Source: Lentzea alba (GTDB lineage: Bacteria; Actinomycetota; Actinomycetes; Mycobacteriales; Pseudonocardiaceae). From it: a DNA stretch of 64,000 nucleotides. The stretch spans positions 278,281-342,280 of the forward strand of contig NZ_JAAMPJ010000015.1 in assembly GCF_011067745.1 (NCBI RefSeq). The letters run 5' to 3'. Positions 44,546 to 53,366 of this stretch are shown in pieces (the stretch's first letter is position 1; the number at the start of each line of letters is the position of its first letter). The notes beneath the pieces are model-generated. The model searched no databases. It saw nothing but the letters and a program-made list of their open reading frames with translations, and was not told the DNA's origin. The translations under genes were made by a program, and so were the position numbers.

Positions 44546-46765
44546 ATGATCGAATTCGGGGCCGAACTGCGCCGGCGCAGGTTGAAGGCCAACCTGTCCC
44601 AGCACTCGCTGGGCGCGAGGGTCTATGTCAGCAAGGGATATGTCAGCCGCATAGAGAACGGCAGAGTGACCATCCAGCGCGACCTGGCGACGAAATTCGA
44701 CGATGTGCTTGAGGCCGGTGGCGAGCTGCTTGCGCTGCTACCCGCCGCCAGTAGTGGGTCGGCGGAACCGGGCGAAGTCCGTCTGCGCGGCCTGCCCAGT
44801 CCACCGCTGCACTTCGTGGGCCGTGATCGCGAGTTGGCGACGTTGGCCTCGGTGTTGCTTGGCGAAGGCCCCATGCGGATGTGCGTGCTGCACGGGACCG
44901 CGGGGGTCGGCAAGACCGCCATCGCGCTGACCGCGGCTCGGCAGGCGGAACAGGATTTCCCGGACGGTGTGCTGTTCTTCGACCTGGGCGGTCACACCCC
45001 CGGCGTCACACCACTCCCGCCAGCGCAGGTTCTCCACACGATGCTCACGATGCTGGGCGTCGCGGCGGATCGCATTCCGGCTGACGTGGACGGCCGCGCG
45101 AACGTGCTGCGCGACCGCTTGCATGGGCGAAGGGTCTTGCTGGTGTTCGACAACGTCGCCGACACCGCTCAGGTACGACCGCTGCTACCCGCGGAGGAAG
45201 CGTGCCGCGTGCTCGTCACGAGCCGCCGCAAGCTCTCGGCTCTCGACGACGCCTGGCACGTGAGGGTCGAGGCCCTGGACACTGGTGATGCCGTTGGCCT
45301 CTTCCGGGCGCTGGCGGGAGATGAGACGCCGGACCCGGCCGAAGCCGCGCGCATCGTCGCGTTGTGCGACCGGCTGCCGCTGGCCGTGCGGATCGCCGCC
45401 GTGCGGTACGCCGTCGGGGGCTGGAGCGCGGCCAGGTTCCGCGCCCGGCTGGTCGACGAGGGCACGCGCCTGGCGTCTCTGAACGACGGCGAGCGCGGTG
45501 TGGCGACGGCGTTCGCGGTGTCCTACTCCGAGCTGCCACCGGATCAGCGCTGGATGTTCGGGCTGCTGGCCTGCCATCCAGGCACCGTCATCGAGGCGGA
45601 CGCCGCGGACGCCATGGCCGGGTTGCCCGAGGGCGAGTCCGACCTGCTGCTCGACCGGCTCAACGAAGCGAACCTGGTGGCACTGGGCGAGCACGGTTAC
45701 GGCCTGCACGACCTGGTGCGCCTGTTCGCCGTCAGCCACGCGTTACCCGAGGTCGACGCCACCACCAGGGCCGCGGCCGTGACCAGGGTCGTGGCACACA
45801 CGGTCGACCGGGTGGCCGCCGCTGACGAGCTGCTGAACCCGAGGCGCCACCGTCCGGTCGTGTCGACCCGCCCGCATCCTCTGGCCGATCGTCGGACCGC
45901 CCTGGACTGGCTGCGAGCGCAGTGGCCGACGCTCGTCCGGCTGGTTGACCTGGCCGGCGACCACGGTTTGCACCGCGACTGCTGGCAGCTGGCCCACCTG
46001 CTGCGCGGTTACTTCTTCCACGACCGGCTGATCGACCCGTGGCTCGCCGTCCACGAGCGCGGACTCGAGGCGGCACGTGAGGACAACGACCTTTCGGCCG
46101 TCGGCATGATGTTCAACGGCATGGGCATGGCTCACATCAAGGCAGGTGCGGTCGACGCGGCGCTGGAATGCCACCAACGTGCGTTCGACGCCTTCACCGC
46201 CGCCGGTGACGAACACGGGGTCGTGGACGCGTCGTCCAGCGCGGCGTGGACGCGCATCTACCGGGGCGAGCAGGACATCGCTCTCAAGGAGTTGACCTCT
46301 GTGCTGGGCGTTTACCGGCGAACCGGCCGCCGCCGCAACACGATGATCGCCCTGCGCGGCATCGCGCTCGCGTTGACCGACCTGGGCCGTTTCGACGAGG
46401 CCATCTCCCACGCCCAGGAGTCGTGGGAAATCGCCGCCCAGGACGGCGCGGACGACAGCGGTCCCGATGACGAGGGCGTCATCATGGCGCTCAACTGTCT
46501 GGCCTGGATCGACTTCCGCGCCGATCGGCACGACGCGGCGGACAGCCGCTATGCCGAGGCCGCCGATGTCGCCGACCTGGCAGGTCACGCGGACGAACAC
46601 GCACGGGCGATCACGGGACGCGGCAACGTCGCCGCGTCCCGCGGTGAGTTCACCACCGCCCTCGCCCTCTGGTCCGCCGCGGACACTCTGAGTTCGGCGC
46701 TCAACCTGGCGGTACTGGGCGAGGCACGCGTCCGCGCCGACCTGGAGGGCCGGACACGGCGCTGA
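44546..46765 (+). CDS. XRE-NB-ARC-TPR transcriptional regulator (STAND)
   Basis: 739 aa from the ATG at 44546 (GGGAG upstream). The XRE helix-turn-helix is at 5-60 (FGAELRRRRLKANLSQHSLG, VYVSKGYVSRIENGRVTIQR). The NB-ARC domain has GTAGVGKTAIALTAARQAE, VLLVFDNVAD, RVLVTSRRKLSAL and CDRLPLAVRIAA. TPR repeats occupy about 500-720. Such proteins are ligand-activated transcription factors in actinomycetes. The likely targets are its own leader region and the two flanking paralog genes. Confidence 0.9.
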   Translation: MIEFGAELRRRRLKANLSQHSLGARVYVSKGYVSRIENGRVTIQRDLATKFDDVLEAGGELLALLPAASSGSAEPGEVRLRGLPSPPLHFVGRDRELATLASVLLGEGPMRMCVLHGTAGVGKTAIALTAARQAEQDFPDGVLFFDLGGHTPGVTPLPPAQVLHTMLTMLGVAADRIPADVDGRANVLRDRLHGRRVLLVFDNVADTAQVRPLLPAEEACRVLVTSRRKLSALDDAWHVRVEALDTGDAVGLFRALAGDETPDPAEAARIVALCDRLPLAVRIAAVRYAVGGWSAARFRARLVDEGTRLASLNDGERGVATAFAVSYSELPPDQRWMFGLLACHPGTVIEADAADAMAGLPEGESDLLLDRLNEANLVALGEHGYGLHDLVRLFAVSHALPEVDATTRAAAVTRVVAHTVDRVAAADELLNPRRHRPVVSTRPHPLADRRTALDWLRAQWPTLVRLVDLAGDHGLHRDCWQLAHLLRGYFFHDRLIDPWLAVHERGLEAAREDNDLSAVGMMFNGMGMAHIKAGAVDAALECHQRAFDAFTAAGDEHGVVDASSSAAWTRIYRGEQDIALKELTSVLGVYRRTGRRRNTMIALRGIALALTDLGRFDEAISHAQESWEIAAQDGADDSGPDDEGVIMALNCLAWIDFRADRHDAADSRYAEAADVADLAGHADEHARAITGRGNVAASRGEFTTALALWSAADTLSSALNLAVLGEARVRADLEGRTRR

Positions 46766-46782
46766 CCGGGTCCCTGCGGATT

Positions 46783-47718
46783 TCAGCACCAGCGCAACCC
46801 GTAGGACAGGTGGGCAGCCAAGTCTGTGAAGGACGCGGAGTGCTCGTGCGCCCGGCCGACCGGCAGTGCCCGGCGCGGCGCCAGGTCATCCTGCACCTCG
46901 ACGGCCGGCACACCGTCCAGCACCAAGACGCGGCGCGGTGGCACGGGGAACACCACCCGCAGGGTGAACCGGTCGCATCGGCCGTGCGGGGTGCAGACGT
47001 AGTACGCCGGCGGCGAGCCGATGCCGGGGATGATCCGCAAAGAGATCTCGGTCTCCTGCCCGACCTCCAGCGGCTCCGCCAGCCGCACGGTCATGGCGAT
47101 CCGGGCCGATGCCTTGCGCGAACGGGGTACCAGCGACCCGCCGTGGATGACCTGCACCCGAACGCCGTCAACATCGCCCCCGCCATCGTCCGGTGAGGTC
47201 AACGACCACCCGAGGTCCAACTCGGTCACTCCGGCGCGGTCCGCGACGACCCTGCGCGTCTCGAACACCTCGCCGCCCGTCAATGACACCGTGGTCTTCA
47301 GCTCGCTGGTGTGCCAGGGCGGGGTCGGTCTCCTCGCACGCTGCGCGAGGACCATCTGCGCCACGATCAACAGGCTTTCGTCGACCCGCCTGCGCACGGT
47401 CCGGACCTCGCGGCCGAGTCGGGTGCCCGCCCATTCCAGCCGTTCGAGGTAGAACGGCAATCGAGCGTCCTCGGCGAGGGCGAAAGCGGCCGTGAAGCAG
47501 ATGCGGAGGTCATCCGGCAATTTGGCGGCCAGCTCCGACAGGGTTGACAACAGCTTCGCACGCGCTTTGACCTCGTCGTCTTCGGCGCTTATCCCGCACA
47601 ATGCGCCGACGACATGGCCGAGGCTGCTCTTCACCTCTGGCCGGAGCACCCCGCGTCCGCGGCGGAGTTCCTAGAGTTCGGTGACCAGAGCATCGGTCTC
47701 GTGACACGAAGTGGGCAT
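46783..47718 (-). pseudogene. Unknown-function paralog B with in-frame amber codon
   Basis: The ATG at 47718 has GGGAGG upstream and the frame reads HETDALVTEL, TAG (47673-47671), ELRRGRGVLRPEV. This aligns with paralog A residues DELIADLKALRKGLGV, so TAG replaces a Lys codon (one-base change). From the GTG at 47649 the rest (288 aa) is intact and homologous to paralog A. Either a recent nonsense mutation with reinitiation at that GTG, or programmed readthrough. The far end converges with the XRE-NB-ARC stop. Confidence 0.7.
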
Positions 47719-47932
47719 GACCGTCCTCCCTCATGCGGCACTCGATTCAACCGCGCCAACGCGTCTGCAGGGCGCCGTGGCCGGTGTTGACGGAAAGCTG
47801 TCCGGTCGCTGTCATCCCATCGGGTGTCTTGGTACCGGCACTGATGCACGACCGGAAAACCTTCCTGTGGTTCTGCGGCGACTCCATCATGGATTCATCG
47901 GATTTGATCGAAGCGAACCCTCTGGAGAGGTC

Positions 47933-48037
47933 ATGGAAATCTTCTGCCCTATAAGCCGTCTGTTCAGCCTGGGCATCTGGATGTTGATGCTCGGTTTTGT
48001 GGTGGGTGTGGTGCTCGGCGTCCAGGTCGGGGGGTGA
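47933..48037 (+). CDS. Possible 34-aa membrane peptide
   Basis: ATG with GGAG six bases upstream. It reads MEIFCPISRLFSLGIWMLML followed by GFVVGVVLGVQVGG: one transmembrane helix. No homology support. It could be a small toxin or leader. Confidence 0.4.
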   Translation: MEIFCPISRLFSLGIWMLMLGFVVGVVLGVQVGG

Positions 48038-48223
48038 CGAACTCGTCAGCCTCTCGCGTGCCGCGGTGGTCCTCGAAGCGTCGCCGCAGCGGTGCCGGTG
48101 TGAGTGGCGCACCGGTCAAATTGTGGCCGTCGATTGGCCGGCGCGTGGTGTACCGGCGCTGCTCCACGATCGAGGAGGTTCAACTTTGAGTTCTTTCCCG
48201 ACAATCGAAAGAGGTGGGAGATC

Positions 48224-48595
48224 GTGGACGGGAAGCGGAAGCGGACGAGTGTTCGATCAGCGGTCCTGGTGCTGTTGACCGCGGCGTTCGGCGGAGCGTT
48301 GGTGGCCGGTGCCGCTCCGGCGTCGGCGTCGGGGCCGGGCGTGCTCGCCAGCTACATCGACTCCAACTCCGGTGGCGCGAACCTGCGCACCTGTGGCACC
48401 ACCGCGTGCGGGGTCATCGCGTACATGGGCAACGGTACCGGCGTCACCATGCAGTGCTGGACCGATAGCCAGTGGGTGCACCCGCCCGCCTCGGACTACA
48501 GCTCGCCCCGATGGTTCCGGCTGTCGACCCCGTGGGGTGTCGGCTACACGCACTCGTCGCTCGTCGAAGGGCAAACCTCGGTCGGCAAGTGCTGA
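48224..48595 (+). CDS. Secreted SH3-like small protein
   Basis: 123 aa from a GTG with GGTGGGAG upstream. A Sec signal peptide (basic KRKRTSVR, hydrophobic core VLVLLTAAFGGALV, AxA cleavage near ASA-SG) is followed by SNSGGANLRTCGTTACGVIA, then VTMQCWTDSQWV and PRWFRLSTPWG. The pattern matches bacterial SH3-like surface domains with one disulfide pair. Probably an extracellular wall-associated protein. Confidence 0.75.
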   Translation: MDGKRKRTSVRSAVLVLLTAAFGGALVAGAAPASASGPGVLASYIDSNSGGANLRTCGTTACGVIAYMGNGTGVTMQCWTDSQWVHPPASDYSSPRWFRLSTPWGVGYTHSSLVEGQTSVGKC

Positions 48596-48608
48596 GGACC
48601 CACGTTGA

Positions 48609-48646
48609 GGTGGTCCCCGGCGCACTGGGAAGTGCCGGGAACCACC
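48609..48646 (+). terminator. Hairpin after secreted-protein gene
   Basis: GGTGGTCCCCGGCGCAC and GTGCCGGGAACCACC pair with one mismatch and one bulge, 13 bp after the stop. No T tract; a plausible actinomycete terminator. Confidence 0.45.
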
Positions 48647-49379
48647 CGTGTTCACGACTGTGGGCAGACCGTGCAGGGTCGTCCGTTATCGCTCCAGCGC
48701 TGATCGACGTCTGCAAGGTCGATTGTCCATACACTGGACATTTGCGCAGCGTGCCTGGTGGGGCTTCCGTGTCGATCATGTACCTATGACCGACAATTTT
48801 CGACCCGATAGGCGAAAACATCAATCTCGTGCGGTAAAGACGAATCCAGGGTTAGGCATAGCAGGCGCCGCCGACGTCCACTCACGGAGATTTGCAGGCA
48901 TTACTGCATGGTCAGTCAGAACGATCACGTCGCGGCGTAGGACGTAGGTCAGCACCATCTCTATAGTGCGGCAGGGCGTAGCGGCCCCAGTCGATCGCGG
49001 TGTCAAGTTGGTGTCGGGCAGTCGAAGCGGAGAAGCCGCCCCGGCGCGGGTCGAGGGAGAAGCCACCGCGGAGGATGCCATCCGTGCTGGTCTTCAGTGC
49101 ACGGCAGGTCGCGTGCATGAGCGAGCCCGCTCATGCGCATGACAGGCGAGGATCTCCCTGCTGTTCATCGTGTGGCAAAGTCCGTTCACACTGATCGTGC
49201 TGGAGCGGATCTGGAGCAGTGTCGGCGATGGAACGTCATCGAACGGGCACTCAACGGCGCTGAACGGCGGCTAGTCCCGTCTTTCGCACATGGCGATGAG
49301 TGGGGCCGGAACAGCGATTCGTCTTGATCATCTTATCGTGGCGGGATGCGGGAACGACGGCCCCGGCAGCCGATGGCCT
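48647..49379. other. Gene-poor region with decayed traces
   Basis: No intact gene. A short minus-strand piece near 48960-49010 reads LDTAIDWGRYALPHYRDG, which looks protein-like but is too short to assign. The right part (49328-49379) is nominally the very end of the patatin reading frame. Confidence 0.4.
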
Positions 49380-52300
49380 ATGGCGGGGCCGAGTGTGGAG
49401 AAGATGCTGGGCGCGTTGCCGGTGGTGGCGGAGTACTGCCACCGGCTTGACCTGGCCGGGATCGTCGATCGGGCCTGTCCGATCCGGGCGGATGTGGCGA
49501 TCCTGTCATTCTTCGCAGAACTGTCGTTCTTCCTCACCTGCCACCGCTTCAGCGCCTGGCCTTGCCACCACGCTGTCATCACGGCGGCGACGATCAGAAC
49601 GGAATCGAGGACAAACGCTGACAGGACACGATTGTCGTGCGCGAAATCGACGACGCTCCTCACCGGAGCGATGAGCGGTGCTGCGACGATGACCGCGCCC
49701 AGCGCGATGGCCAACCCGTACATGAGCTTGGCGACCACGTTGACCCACACGTCTGAGATCAGCGCGAACGGGGTGCGCCGCACCACCGGGACGCTGCCCA
49801 GGATCATCATGGCGACGACCACTGCGGCGACGCCGCCGAGCGAGACGACGCCGACTGTCGACTTCGGATCGTTGGTGTTGACGATCGCGTGTACCGCCAG
49901 TGGGATCACCGGAGACAGCAAAACCAGGCCGTGCAGCATCGTGCGCGATCGCAGTGCCGCGTAGCCGAACGCGGTGAGCAGCATGCCGGCGCCTAGTGCG
50001 GCCGCAGGAGCGGTGAGACCCTCCGGCAACAAGCTGAACATCGCCAGCATCAGCATCGCGGCGCCGAGCGTGATCGCGAGCAGTCCGCCGGCCTGAGCGA
50101 TGCGACTGCCCTTGGTAAGGCCGATGATCGCCCAGTACGGCAGAAGAGTGGCGCCTCTGAGCGTCCTGGTCACGGGTTTGGCGACCCCGAGCCCTGACTG
50201 GTCGCTGTCCAGCACGCTCACGGCGACCGCCGCGGCGGTCGCGGCGGTGCGGATCATCTGGTCGCCGGTGAACTCCTCGCCCAGCGGCTCCCTGCCGATC
50301 TTCGCCTGGTCGAACGCGGTGAGCGCCTTCATAGCGCGGTCGACCATGCCCTCCTTGGCCGGGTCGAACCGGCCCTGCACCTCAAGCTCGTCGAGCAGTT
50401 TTGCGTGCTGTGCGACGAACAACGCTCCTGAGGACCTAACGTTCGCACCATCGTTGGCGTCGGCCAAGATCGCGTCCTTCAACGCGCCGAGGTCTTCGGA
50501 GACGATCCGCATGTGCAGGCCCCAAGCGACGAGTTCGGCGATCTTGGGTGCGGTCGGCTCCAGTTCCTCGACCGGCTTCCCGTAGATCTCCGTGAGTTCC
50601 TTGATCGCATCTGCGACCAGCGCGTCGATCTTTTTCTGACGCTTTTCCTCCTTGAGCTGCACAGGATGAGAGCCGAACAGTGCCGTCACGAGTTCGCGGA
50701 TCGCGCGGGCGGCGGCGTCCGTGCGTGCTTCCTCTGTGTCCCCGCGCTTCTCCTCGATCGTGTACTGGCGATGAAGCCGCTCCTGCGAGAGAACCACCCG
50801 ACACAGCATGGTCGCCGCATCGAGCCTGCCCCAGATCCAGTCGTTGACCCGCCAGGACCGCTTGAGGAATCCCGAAAATCGGCCGAGTGACGCGCCTGCC
50901 GCCTTGTCGTCCGGTGTACGGGTCTGTTCGGCGAACGGGTTCTCGGCCCGCAGACTCACCTGCATGAGTTCCACCGGCTGGTCGAGACCGGTCGGCGCGA
51001 CGTCGCCGACGCACGTCGCCGAGATCTCTAACGCCAGCAACCGGGACAGCAGAAGTTCGGCGCCGGCCAACCGTTTTCTGCACTCGGTGAAGGTCTGATC
51101 CGCGTTGAGCAGCTCGCGCCACGCCTTCAGTCCGCCCATGTCATCGAGCGTCTCCGGGACGCGTTCCAGCACGTCCTTGGCGCCCAGCAGGATGTCGCCG
51201 ATCTTCCCGGCCTCGCTGCGCACCCTCGCCCCGGTGCCTCGTGGATCAGGCTTGCAGAGCCTGTCGTTGTAGTTCTTCAGGCGCCCCAGCCAGTACGTCT
51301 TGTCCGGCTCACAGGGGGAGGTGCCTTCGTCGAGGAACGCGCGCTCGTTGCGAATGGCTGCTCGGCACTTGTGCAGCGTCTGCCGCAGCGTTGCCAGCTT
51401 GTCAGCGTCCTCGCTGCCGCGGGGCACCACCCACACCAGGCGCTTGAGCAGATCCAGCGTGGCCGAGGCCAGCCGGTCGGCCATCGTGAAGCCCCACGGC
51501 CAGCAGTTCTCCTCACCGAGAACGGTGTGGGGAGCCGGATTGTCGGGGACGTAGGGGAGCGTCTTCTGCGGCCACGCGCGTTGGCCGGCCTCGGCTGCGG
51601 CCCGCACCCGTTCAAAAGACCAGCGGTGGGTGTCGGCATTGGGATCGTCGAACAACCGGCCCGCCAGCTGCTTGGCGGCGTACCGGATCCGAACCTCGCG
51701 GTACTGACCGAACAACACTCGTGCCATCCGGTAGAGCTGCGGCACCAGGTGCTTGGCGTCCTGGTCGTACAACTGGTTGAGCAACGCGTTGCGCCCAGTG
51801 CGCCGGGACGCGGCCGCGCGGTTGTGTTCCTCGACTCTGTCCACATAGGTCCGGCCGCTCTGGCTGTACAGCGCACCGAGCAGTTTTCCGCCAATCTTCA
51901 ACGCAGTCGGGCAGTCGTCCGCCTCGTCCTGCTCAGGCTCCTCGCCGCGATCGGGTGCGTGTGGGAAGACCAGCAGCATGATCCGCCGCACCCGTCCCTG
52001 CGCTGGCATCCGGTCGATCGCTTCCAGAGCTTCCTTCGTCGGCGTGTTCACCAGCACACCGCCGTCGACCGCGAACCGCGCCCTGTCGGCCTTCTCGCTG
52101 TACCAGCTCGCGTTCTTGCCCATGCCGGACTCGTCGTCGCTGGGCACCGGCACGTGAGACGGCTCGAAGGCGAACGGGAACGAGGCCGTTGACCTGGCCG
52201 CCAGCGCGAGGCGCGTGACCAGGTGCTGCTTCGGGTTCTCCCCGTTGACGAAGTCGTCCTGGCTGCTCCCGCAGTCCGGAGGGTCCCGGCGGAACGAGAA

Positions 52301-52834
52301 GACGCCCTGGTGCACCGTCTGCGGCAGCTCCTGCCCAAGATCGTCGTAGCTCACCTTCGGCACGCCGTTGAGCAACGTGGTGGTGATCCTCAGGTCGATC
52401 GGGGCCTTCCCGGACGGCACCTGCTCGAACTCCGTCGTGAGACCGCTGAGCGCCTCCTCCAGGCGCGGCAGGAAGTACTCGTCGCCGCGCAGCAACGACG
52501 GCGGCTGTCCCTTGAACGGTTGGCGCAGTAGCTCGTCGAAGCGGCCGTGCTCGACCCACATGTTGCGCAGCGCGCTCAGGTCGGCCTTCTTGTTGACCTG
52601 CGACAGAGCGAGGGCAGCGCCGTTGATGCCGCCGGCGGAGGTGCCCGTGATGACGTCGGCGCGGGCGGTGCCGTCGACCAGGTTGAGCATGGCGCGGTAG
52701 GCGGGGTCGCCGTCGGGCATGGCGCGGGTGAGGCGGTCGAGTTCCAGGACCACGCCGCCCATCCACACGGCGAGGCTGACCCCGCCGTTGAGGACGACGG
52801 CGAAGCGGATCTCCTCCGGGTGCGGGGTGGTCAT
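49328..52834 (-). CDS. Patatin-like phospholipase (DUF3376/TIGR03607 type)
   Basis: 1168 aa from ATG 52834 (GTG 52855 in frame). The patatin domain has the oxyanion loop NGGVSLAVWMGG, nucleophile elbow GTSAGG (S66) and catalytic Asp in AVDGGV (D257). A long helical middle region follows, then about six C-terminal transmembrane helices (about 930-1105). It hydrolyses phospholipids, perhaps at the inner membrane; patatins are effectors in several defence systems. The last ~60 codons after KRWQVRKNDSS are antisense to an IS1634-type fragment, so the natural C-terminus has probably been replaced by insertion. Confidence 0.85.
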   Translation of the reverse strand: MTTPHPEEIRFAVVLNGGVSLAVWMGGVVLELDRLTRAMPDGDPAYRAMLNLVDGTARADVITGTSAGGINGAALALSQVNKKADLSALRNMWVEHGRFDELLRQPFKGQPPSLLRGDEYFLPRLEEALSGLTTEFEQVPSGKAPIDLRITTTLLNGVPKVSYDDLGQELPQTVHQGVFSFRRDPPDCGSSQDDFVNGENPKQHLVTRLALAARSTASFPFAFEPSHVPVPSDDESGMGKNASWYSEKADRARFAVDGGVLVNTPTKEALEAIDRMPAQGRVRRIMLLVFPHAPDRGEEPEQDEADDCPTALKIGGKLLGALYSQSGRTYVDRVEEHNRAAASRRTGRNALLNQLYDQDAKHLVPQLYRMARVLFGQYREVRIRYAAKQLAGRLFDDPNADTHRWSFERVRAAAEAGQRAWPQKTLPYVPDNPAPHTVLGEENCWPWGFTMADRLASATLDLLKRLVWVVPRGSEDADKLATLRQTLHKCRAAIRNERAFLDEGTSPCEPDKTYWLGRLKNYNDRLCKPDPRGTGARVRSEAGKIGDILLGAKDVLERVPETLDDMGGLKAWRELLNADQTFTECRKRLAGAELLLSRLLALEISATCVGDVAPTGLDQPVELMQVSLRAENPFAEQTRTPDDKAAGASLGRFSGFLKRSWRVNDWIWGRLDAATMLCRVVLSQERLHRQYTIEEKRGDTEEARTDAAARAIRELVTALFGSHPVQLKEEKRQKKIDALVADAIKELTEIYGKPVEELEPTAPKIAELVAWGLHMRIVSEDLGALKDAILADANDGANVRSSGALFVAQHAKLLDELEVQGRFDPAKEGMVDRAMKALTAFDQAKIGREPLGEEFTGDQMIRTAATAAAVAVSVLDSDQSGLGVAKPVTRTLRGATLLPYWAIIGLTKGSRIAQAGGLLAITLGAAMLMLAMFSLLPEGLTAPAAALGAGMLLTAFGYAALRSRTMLHGLVLLSPVIPLAVHAIVNTNDPKSTVGVVSLGGVAAVVVAMMILGSVPVVRRTPFALISDVWVNVVAKLMYGLAIALGAVIVAAPLIAPVRSVVDFAHDNRVLSAFVLDSVLIVAAVMTAWWQGQALKRWQVRKNDSSAKNDRIATSARIGQARSTIPARSSRWQYSATTGNAPSIFSTLGPAIGHRLPGPSFPHPATIR
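49380..49510 (+). pseudogene. IS1634-type transposase N-terminal fragment
   Basis: Reads MAGPSVEKMLGALPVVAEYC, HRLDLAGIVDRACPIRADVA, then ILS, like the start of IS1634-family transposases. It ends abruptly at about 49510, where the patatin C-terminal coding begins on the other strand. Confidence 0.55.
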
Positions 52835-52901
52835 GGAGGATAAGTCGCGGCGCACCCACGCTGAGTTACTCCGTTCGGCTAGATCCGATCGGGTGAAAGG
52901 C

Positions 52902-53015
52902 TCAGGCGATCTCGACGAGGCCGTCGAGATCCCATTCGGTCTGCAGGCCGGTGCGGCCAGAGCAGTTCGCGCCTCCGTGGCCGTAGTTGACCATCGTGAA
53001 GTGGATCTGTGTCAT
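52902..53015 (-). CDS. Possible 37-aa peptide gene
   Basis: ATG start, reading MTQIHFTMVNYGHGGANCSG and ending LDGLVEIA. It has a good residue mix but only a weak ribosome site (GAGATTGAG). Function unknown; possibly a small secreted or regulatory peptide. Confidence 0.35.
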   Translation of the reverse strand: MTQIHFTMVNYGHGGANCSGRTGLQTEWDLDGLVEIA

Positions 53016-53366
53016 CGGAACTCAATCTCGCAAGGGACAAGACGGGGGATCAGGGAGTGCGGGGGAGCCGAGCGGCCGAGACCAGGACCTTGATGCACTC
53101 AGCGGCCTGCGGTGCTCGAGTGGTGACGCCGTGATCGGCTGAAGACCTGAACGTGGCAGTCCAGGAGGTCACAACCCGTCGGTGTCGTCGGCGCCGAAGT
53201 GTTGCTCGGTGTCGGCGCCTGGCTTGGCGCGCAACTCAACGACGCGTAGCGCTGGTGTTCGGGCGGCGATAACCCTGTCTACCTGCCCAGCCAAGTCTTC
53301 ACGTCCCATCGGGACAGGACCACACGACGAGCCTCCTGCGCGCGGAACGCACCACGGGATCGGTAC
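53016..53366. other. Intergenic region
   Basis: About 350 bp with no supported gene or repeat. Confidence 0.4.

Noticed and set aside
43683-44549. 288-codon plus-strand frame
   Set aside because: Antisense to paralog A and running through the leader and terminator; paralog A is supported by homology to paralog B.
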